A stretch of 64,000 nt of DNA from an uncultured Lachnospiraceae bacterium (GTDB taxonomy: Bacteria; Bacillota; Clostridia; Lachnospirales; Lachnospiraceae), in contig CAJTUC010000006.1 of the NCBI GenBank assembly GCA_910579395.1, positions 44,639-108,638 on the forward strand. The letters are read 5' to 3'. The notes under the pieces are model-generated. The model saw nothing but the letters and a program-made list of their open reading frames with translations, did not search any database and was not told the origin of the DNA. Of this stretch, positions 60,315 through 64,000 are shown piece after piece (position 1 is the stretch's first letter; each line of letters begins with the position of its first letter). Made by a program: the position numbers and the translations under genes.

Positions 60315-61136
60315 ATGGCACGCACAAAGGTAGTACCGACAGAGGGATTATTAAGCGATTTGGAGTATACCAGCGTAATAGTAAGCTGCTCAAACGGGAT
60401 AGACAGCACGGGGGCGCTGTACTGGGCGGTTAAGAATTTCCCAAAAGAAAAGATATATCTGCTTTATTGTGATACTGGCTGCGAGTATCCAGAAAACGTA
60501 GCACTGTTTTACAAGGTGGCGGCGTTCATGGGAGTTAAGCCCGTTCTGTTATCGGATACCAGAGGCTTTTTAGGGCTGCTGCTGAATGAGCGGCTTAAGT
60601 TTCCAGACATGAAAAACAGATGGTGTACGGCTTATCTGAAAACGGCGGTAACTGACAAATGGATACGGCAGCATAGGCAGCAGCTAGGCGCAAAGTGCTT
60701 ATTTGTATCTGGGGAGCGCAGGGACGAAAGCACGGGGCGGGCAAAGCTGCCAGAACTGGAATATCACAGCACGACGCTTAAGACAAAGCGGGTAGCAGAT
60801 TTTACGTGCCATTGGTACAGACCTTGCCTAGATTATGAAAAAGGCAAAATGTTTGAGCAGGGCAGGGAGCTTAAGCTAGAGCCGCACCCGTGCTATGAAT
60901 ACGTCGGTAGGTGTAGCTGTATGTTTTGTATGTTTATGCCAGAGCGCCACGCCGCAGAGAATATGAAGAGATACCCAGAAATGGCGGCAGAGTATGTACG
61001 GGCAGAAATGAAGATACAGCACACATGGAAAAAGGCAAAGAGCCTGCAAAGCGTTTTCAATGAATGTATGGATATAGACGACATAGACGAGGACATAAGG
61101 CAGGAAAATAGGCAGTTAAGCATATTTGACGAATAG
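60315..61136 (+). CDS. Phosphoadenosine phosphosulfate reductase family protein
   Basis: A 273-residue protein of the adenine nucleotide alpha-hydrolase (PAPS reductase) fold. The PP-loop region is IVSCSNGIDSTGALYW at about 17-32, a variant of SGGKDS. LLYCDTGCEYPEN, the RWCTAYLKT block and GERRDEST are family features; near the end CSCMFCMFMPERH has clustered cysteines. Similar genes occur in phages and mobile elements. DndC of DNA phosphorothioation is a relative, but dndB, dndD and dndE are not here. The true reaction is not known. Confidence 0.8.
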   Translation: MARTKVVPTEGLLSDLEYTSVIVSCSNGIDSTGALYWAVKNFPKEKIYLLYCDTGCEYPENVALFYKVAAFMGVKPVLLSDTRGFLGLLLNERLKFPDMKNRWCTAYLKTAVTDKWIRQHRQQLGAKCLFVSGERRDESTGRAKLPELEYHSTTLKTKRVADFTCHWYRPCLDYEKGKMFEQGRELKLEPHPCYEYVGRCSCMFCMFMPERHAAENMKRYPEMAAEYVRAEMKIQHTWKKAKSLQSVFNECMDIDDIDEDIRQENRQLSIFDE

Positions 61137-61155
61137 GCGGCAGCGCCGCCAGCAC

Positions 61156-61251
61156 CCGCCCTTAATTTAATGGCAGAATACCGAGCTTGTTAAAACTGAC
61201 TATAGCAGTACAAGCCTATAGCGGGGCGCTGGTTCAATTCCAGCAGGGCGG
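61156..61251 (+). ncRNA. tRNA-like sequence with intact T arm and acceptor stem
   Basis: CCGCCCT (61156-61162) pairs with AGGGCGG (61245-61251) as a 7-base acceptor stem; GCTGG-TTCAATT-CCAGC (61228-61244) is a proper T arm directly before it. ATTTAATGGCAGAAT resembles a D arm with GG. The anticodon arm does not fold normally: CGAGC-TTGTTAA, which would give a GTT anticodon (Asn), is not followed by GCTCG; instead GCTTGT pairs with ACAAGC further on around ACTG-ACTATAG-CAGT. Total 96 bases. Either a degenerate/unusual tRNA or a structured RNA; no coding gene fits here. Confidence 0.45.
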
Positions 61252-61572
61252 TTTTGGTAGCAGGCATGGCGAGCCTGCACCAGAGGGCAGCAGGCTAATA
61301 GCTGCATCTGGATACCGTGGAAAAATAGCAGCGGTCATACCAGCTAGAGAGTATGTGGACGGTCAACAAGTTTTCTGCGGCTTTTTAATGTGAAAAGCAG
61401 CCCACACGGTAAATAAATACGCCAGAGCAGGAGTATAGCGGCATGGAAAGACAGAGAGCGCCGCCGCAAGGAAAGGTTTAAGGGATTTGGCAAGGCAAGG
61501 AAAATATATCACGGTGGGCGGTAGCGGTTGTAATGTTGACTACCGCCCAAACAGAAGAGAGGTAGGCAGGAA
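61252..61572 (+). other. Non-coding stretch with several stems before the methyltransferase
   Basis: No credible gene. Stems visible: GCAGGC/GCCTGC (about 61261-61279), CCAGA..GCAGC/GCTGC.TCTGG (about 61281-61310), and GGGCGGTAG/CTACCGCCC (61525-61550) 20 bases before the methyltransferase start. The last could be a methyltransferase operator. Confidence 0.4.
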
Positions 61573-62568
61573 ATGGTACAGATATTGGAGCTTTTCGGAG
61601 GAATAGGTAGCCCACGCTGCGCACTGCGAAATATAGGTATACCCGTAAAAGCCATTGATTATGTGGAGATAGACGAAAAGGCGGTACGCTCTTACAATGC
61701 TATGTTTTCTGATGAATTGGAGTATAAGACACAGAGCGTAGTAGGCTGGAACTTAAAGCCAGACATTTTGATACATGGTAGCCCGTGCCAAGATTTCAGC
61801 ATAGCAGGGCATCAAGGGAAAGCGACGGCAGAGGCAGGACGCATAAACCGTGGAAAAGGAGCGGACAAGGGGAGCGGGACACGTTCAAGCCTTATGTGGG
61901 AAACCATTCACATCATAGAGCAAATGGGGGAATGGAAACCAAAGTACGTTATCTGGGAAAACGTGAAAAATGTATTGAGCCGTTATATGCGGGTAAATTT
62001 CAATCGGTATTTATCGGAAATGGAGCGGCTAGGATATAGCAATAATTTTGAGATACTGGACGCTAGGGAGTTTGGGCTGCCGCAGGCAAGGGAAAGAGTT
62101 TTTACAGTATCGGTACTGGGGAATGAAAAATTTTCTTTTGATGATTTAATTAAAACGCCTATGAGGAATATAAGCGATTTTCTGTTATCAGATGCGCCGC
62201 CAGTATATGACGTGACGCAGCCAAGCGTTTTAGAGGCAATAGGCAAAAAGGGAATACGGCGGGCAACAGTAATAGAGGATTACGCTTTTACAATTACTGC
62301 AAGGCAGGACAGAACGCCAGCACAAGTAATAGATATGGGTAACGGGCGCTATAGGTATCTGACAGAGCTAGAGTGCTGGCGATTGCAGGGCTATACAGAT
62401 GCAGATTTTAAAGCAGCGGCAGCAGTGCATAAGAGGGTAGGGCGCTATACAATGCCTCTTTATAAGCAGGCTGGCAATAGCATACCCGTACCGATATTTG
62501 AAAGTCTGTTTAGAAAAATGATACTGCATGAAACGACAGAAAGTGAGGCGGGCAATGGCAATATATAG
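61573..62568 (+). CDS. DNA (cytosine-5-)-methyltransferase
   Basis: A 331-residue m5C methyltransferase. Motif I LELFGGIGS at 5-13, motif IV GSPCQDFS with the catalytic Cys at about 78, motif VI WENVKN, motif VIII QARERVF and motifs IX-X RYLTELECWRLQGYTDADF ... YKQAGNSIPVPIFESL. Target recognition region (about 200-270) is short, so a short, probably phage-type recognition sequence is expected. No restriction gene is next to it, so an anti-restriction or regulatory methyltransferase is likely. GAGAGGTA lies upstream of ATG 61573. Confidence 0.93.
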   Translation: MVQILELFGGIGSPRCALRNIGIPVKAIDYVEIDEKAVRSYNAMFSDELEYKTQSVVGWNLKPDILIHGSPCQDFSIAGHQGKATAEAGRINRGKGADKGSGTRSSLMWETIHIIEQMGEWKPKYVIWENVKNVLSRYMRVNFNRYLSEMERLGYSNNFEILDAREFGLPQARERVFTVSVLGNEKFSFDDLIKTPMRNISDFLLSDAPPVYDVTQPSVLEAIGKKGIRRATVIEDYAFTITARQDRTPAQVIDMGNGRYRYLTELECWRLQGYTDADFKAAAAVHKRVGRYTMPLYKQAGNSIPVPIFESLFRKMILHETTESEAGNGNI

Positions 62569-62941
62569 GGAAGTACGAACAGAGGTATACTGCGATATAT
62601 GCGGCGAGCAGATAGTAGCCTTTAAAAATGCAGGCAGGACGGGTGGAGTAAGTAGGGGCTGGGCGGCGTACTTTGCACGTCAAGAGGGTTGCACGACGGG
62701 TAAAAAGGTTATCTGTAAAAGTTGCCGCATAAGCAGGCGTATAGAAAAATGCAGCCTGCAAAAGAAGTGCGGGGTAGCAGGCGTGGACGGTAGCGGCGCT
62801 TGTCTGGGATTTGGCAAAGAATTTGACGACGAGCCTATAGAGCAGTGCAAGCGCTGTATTGCGTGTACTTATTTTGACTGGGAAGAGGAAAAACAGCGGT
62901 TAAGCATAGAGGGTAGACACAGAAAGCGAGGTAGGCAATGA
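62555..62941 (+). CDS. Cys-rich small protein (zinc-ribbon-like)
   Basis: A 128-residue protein starting at ATG 62555 inside the methyltransferase end (14-base overlap). Cysteine pairs CDICGEQ, CKSCRIS, CSLQKKC and CKRCIAC suggest one or two zinc ribbons. The C-terminus is basic. I do not recognise a named family. Confidence 0.65.
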   Translation: MAIYREVRTEVYCDICGEQIVAFKNAGRTGGVSRGWAAYFARQEGCTTGKKVICKSCRISRRIEKCSLQKKCGVAGVDGSGACLGFGKEFDDEPIEQCKRCIACTYFDWEEEKQRLSIEGRHRKRGRQ

Positions 62942-63315
62942 GGCGACACAAACGGGAAAACCAGATACTTAAAGGACTGATACGGGCGGCAGCAGGCGTG
63001 GCAGCTTGCGTAGCAGGGCTGATACTGTTTTTTGTATTTATCTGGTGGAGAGGGCAGCATACATACCCGCAGACTGATAAAGAGGCAGCAGTACAGAGGC
63101 AGCAGGCAGAGCCGCTGGTTATTGAAACACCAGAGCCAGCTACAGAGGGCAGCATAAGAGTATATGATTATGACGGCTGCTGTATTTATGCGTATTACGG
63201 AGAAATCAAGATAAACAGCGACGGCAGGGACGGAAAGCAGATTGATATTGAATGTGCGGGGTATTTAGAGGGATACCAGCAGCACGGGGTACACGAAAGC
63301 GAGGTAAGAGAGTGA
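62938..63315 (+). CDS. Small membrane protein, unknown
   Basis: A 125-residue protein with basic N-terminus (RRHKREN), one membrane helix (about 20-44: AGVAACVAGLILFFVFIWW) and a polar outside part with Tyr/Asp (YDYDGCCIYAYYGEIKI). ATG overlaps the previous stop by 4 bases. GCGAGGTA upstream. Unknown function. Confidence 0.6.
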   Translation: MRRHKRENQILKGLIRAAAGVAACVAGLILFFVFIWWRGQHTYPQTDKEAAVQRQQAEPLVIETPEPATEGSIRVYDYDGCCIYAYYGEIKINSDGRDGKQIDIECAGYLEGYQQHGVHESEVRE

Positions 63316-63731
63316 AATACAAATATTACAGCACACAGCGCCCAGTATCAGCGGGAACGTATCCAAAGCCAAAGGATAACCCAGCTATGCTTATTCACAA
63401 TTTCAATGAGCGGCAATACGTGACAGAGATAGGGCGGCTGGCGTGGGGATACATTGAGTATGATAAGCCGCTGGAAAATGAAGATATTGACGGCTACGAG
63501 CTTATACCAGCTGCTTTTTTTCTCATAAAGAAAGCGAGTAGAAATATGTACACATGGAAAAACGGGAACTATCAGCACGTAGGCGCAAACATTCAGAAGA
63601 GCATAAAAATAGACACTGAAACAATGGAAATCATAGAGGCGGTAGCGGGGCGCAGCTTTTCTGACAAAGTGCGGAACATGGCAGCAGAGTATGTACGGCT
63701 AAAGTGTGACGAGCTGGCGTCTAAAAAGTAA
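63312..63731 (+). CDS. Mobile-element protein, YYSTQRP-type, unknown
   Basis: A 139-residue protein beginning KYKYYSTQRPVSAGTYPKP, a start I associate with short proteins found in many firmicute conjugative elements, sometimes labelled as defence-related without direct proof. The C-terminal part (SIKIDTETMEIIEAVAGRSFSDKVRNMAAEYVR) resembles a ribbon-helix-helix DNA-binding segment. GTG 63312 is chosen over an upstream start at 63252 that would overlap the previous gene by 64 bases. Confidence 0.6.
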   Translation: MKYKYYSTQRPVSAGTYPKPKDNPAMLIHNFNERQYVTEIGRLAWGYIEYDKPLENEDIDGYELIPAAFFLIKKASRNMYTWKNGNYQHVGANIQKSIKIDTETMEIIEAVAGRSFSDKVRNMAAEYVRLKCDELASKK

Positions 63732-63780
63732 TACCTATTCAGGATTAAGTAATACTTTTGCGAAAAGTGAGGGCGGCGCA

Positions 63781-64000
63781 TGGAAGAGAACGACGAGCAA
63801 CGCAGGGAGCTTATACACAAATTCTACCAGATTTACAGACCGATACAGAAGAGCTGCGGATTAAGGGAACATAGCCATTTTGATATATACGGCAATAACC
63901 TTATTGAAATCTGGGAGTATAAGGGCGAAAGAAAAGGGCGTTGTATCTGCAAAGTGAAAGAGGATACAGAAATAGCCTGCTACCAGCGGGCAATAGAAAT
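63781..64000 (+). CDS. Unknown protein, truncated by window end
   Basis: An open frame from ATG 63781 that stays open to the last base (73 codons). It begins MEENDEQRRELIHKFYQIY and has aromatic-rich segments; no family is recognised. The ribosome-binding site GAGGG lies at 63769-63774. Confidence 0.5.

Larger units (their letters stand above)
59430..64000 (+). mobile_element. Left part of an integrated mobile element (phage- or ICE-like)
   Basis: From about 59430 to the window end, genes are small, tightly packed and all forward, and codon use changes (many ATA, AGG, CGG and AGC codons, rare in the genes before). Their ribosome-binding sites read GAGAGGTA or GCGAGGTA instead of AAAGGAG, at 59658, 60299, 61558, 62927 and 63300. 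Gene content (small HTH, PAPS-reductase-like, cytosine methyltransferase, helix-ribbon protein, many unknowns) fits a phage or conjugative element. No integrase, attachment site or right end is in the window, so the type and exact left border are not fixed. Confidence 0.7.

Noticed and set aside
60315..61136. DNA phosphorothioation (Dnd) system
   Set aside because: Only a distant DndC-like fold is present; no DndB, DndD, DndE or DndFGH genes are in reach.
61187..61393. 68-codon frame in the tRNA-like region
   Set aside because: It overlaps the tRNA-like structure, has no ribosome-binding site of the element type, and has low-complexity Gly/Gln composition.

Overview
The window looks like chromosomal DNA from a motile anaerobe of the Lachnospiraceae (Clostridium cluster XIVa). 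The evidence is the set of gene neighbourhoods: rnhB with FliK-like and FlhB-like genes and yraN; cmk-ispH-S1 protein; scpA-scpB; a complete rnfCDGEAB operon; a sodium-pump decarboxylase operon; and chemotaxis and flagellar-type genes. Species was not determined.

Layout. 1-4.0 kb: end of rnhB, a FliK-like and an FlhB-tail protein, yraN, pgeF. 4.1-12.4 kb: two OmpR-type two-component systems around an MFS transporter, then a convergent Na/Pi cotransporter. 12.5-15.8 kb: feoA, feoB and a ZIP transporter. 15.9-20.5 kb: an HPr-like protein without the active-site histidine, sbcD, sbcC, a CDF transporter. 20.6-24.5 kb: cardiolipin synthase, acyltransferase, tmcAL (reverse), rpsU with its own promoter and terminator. 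24.6-29.9 kb: two D,D-carboxypeptidases around a phosphoesterase and scpAB. 30.0-35.4 kb: decarboxylase/transcarboxylase operon (CT subunit, OadG-like, BCCP, OadB, OadA). 35.8-44.1 kb: a chemoreceptor, TetR and RpiR regulators, a flavoprotein, cmk-ispH-S1 and cheR. 44.5-51.3 kb: a YprB-like exonuclease (reverse) and the Rnf complex. 51.5-59.3 kb: an iron-sulfur aldo/keto reductase, a MATE pump, and a LytTR/GHKL two-component system divergent from a BceAB-type ABC transporter. 59.4-64.0 kb: start of a mobile element with different codon use and ribosome-binding sites, carrying a small HTH protein, a PAPS-reductase-like protein, a tRNA-like sequence, a cytosine-5 methyltransferase and several small unknown genes. 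It runs off the window.

How the genes work together. Rnf and the biotin decarboxylase are two sodium/proton-motive energy-coupling systems. FeoAB, ZIP, CDF and Na/Pi proteins handle ions. The LytTR system probably controls the divergent ABC transporter through direct repeats between them.

The most unusual content is non-coding. Three long near-perfect palindromes (25.85, 45.74 and 51.31 kb) have unrelated arms; two of them share a clearly conserved core and the third a weaker version of it. At least ten intergenic gaps carry paired hairpins of two sequence classes, placed between a stop codon and the next ribosome-binding site. Both look like dispersed repeat families in which pairing is kept while the arms vary.
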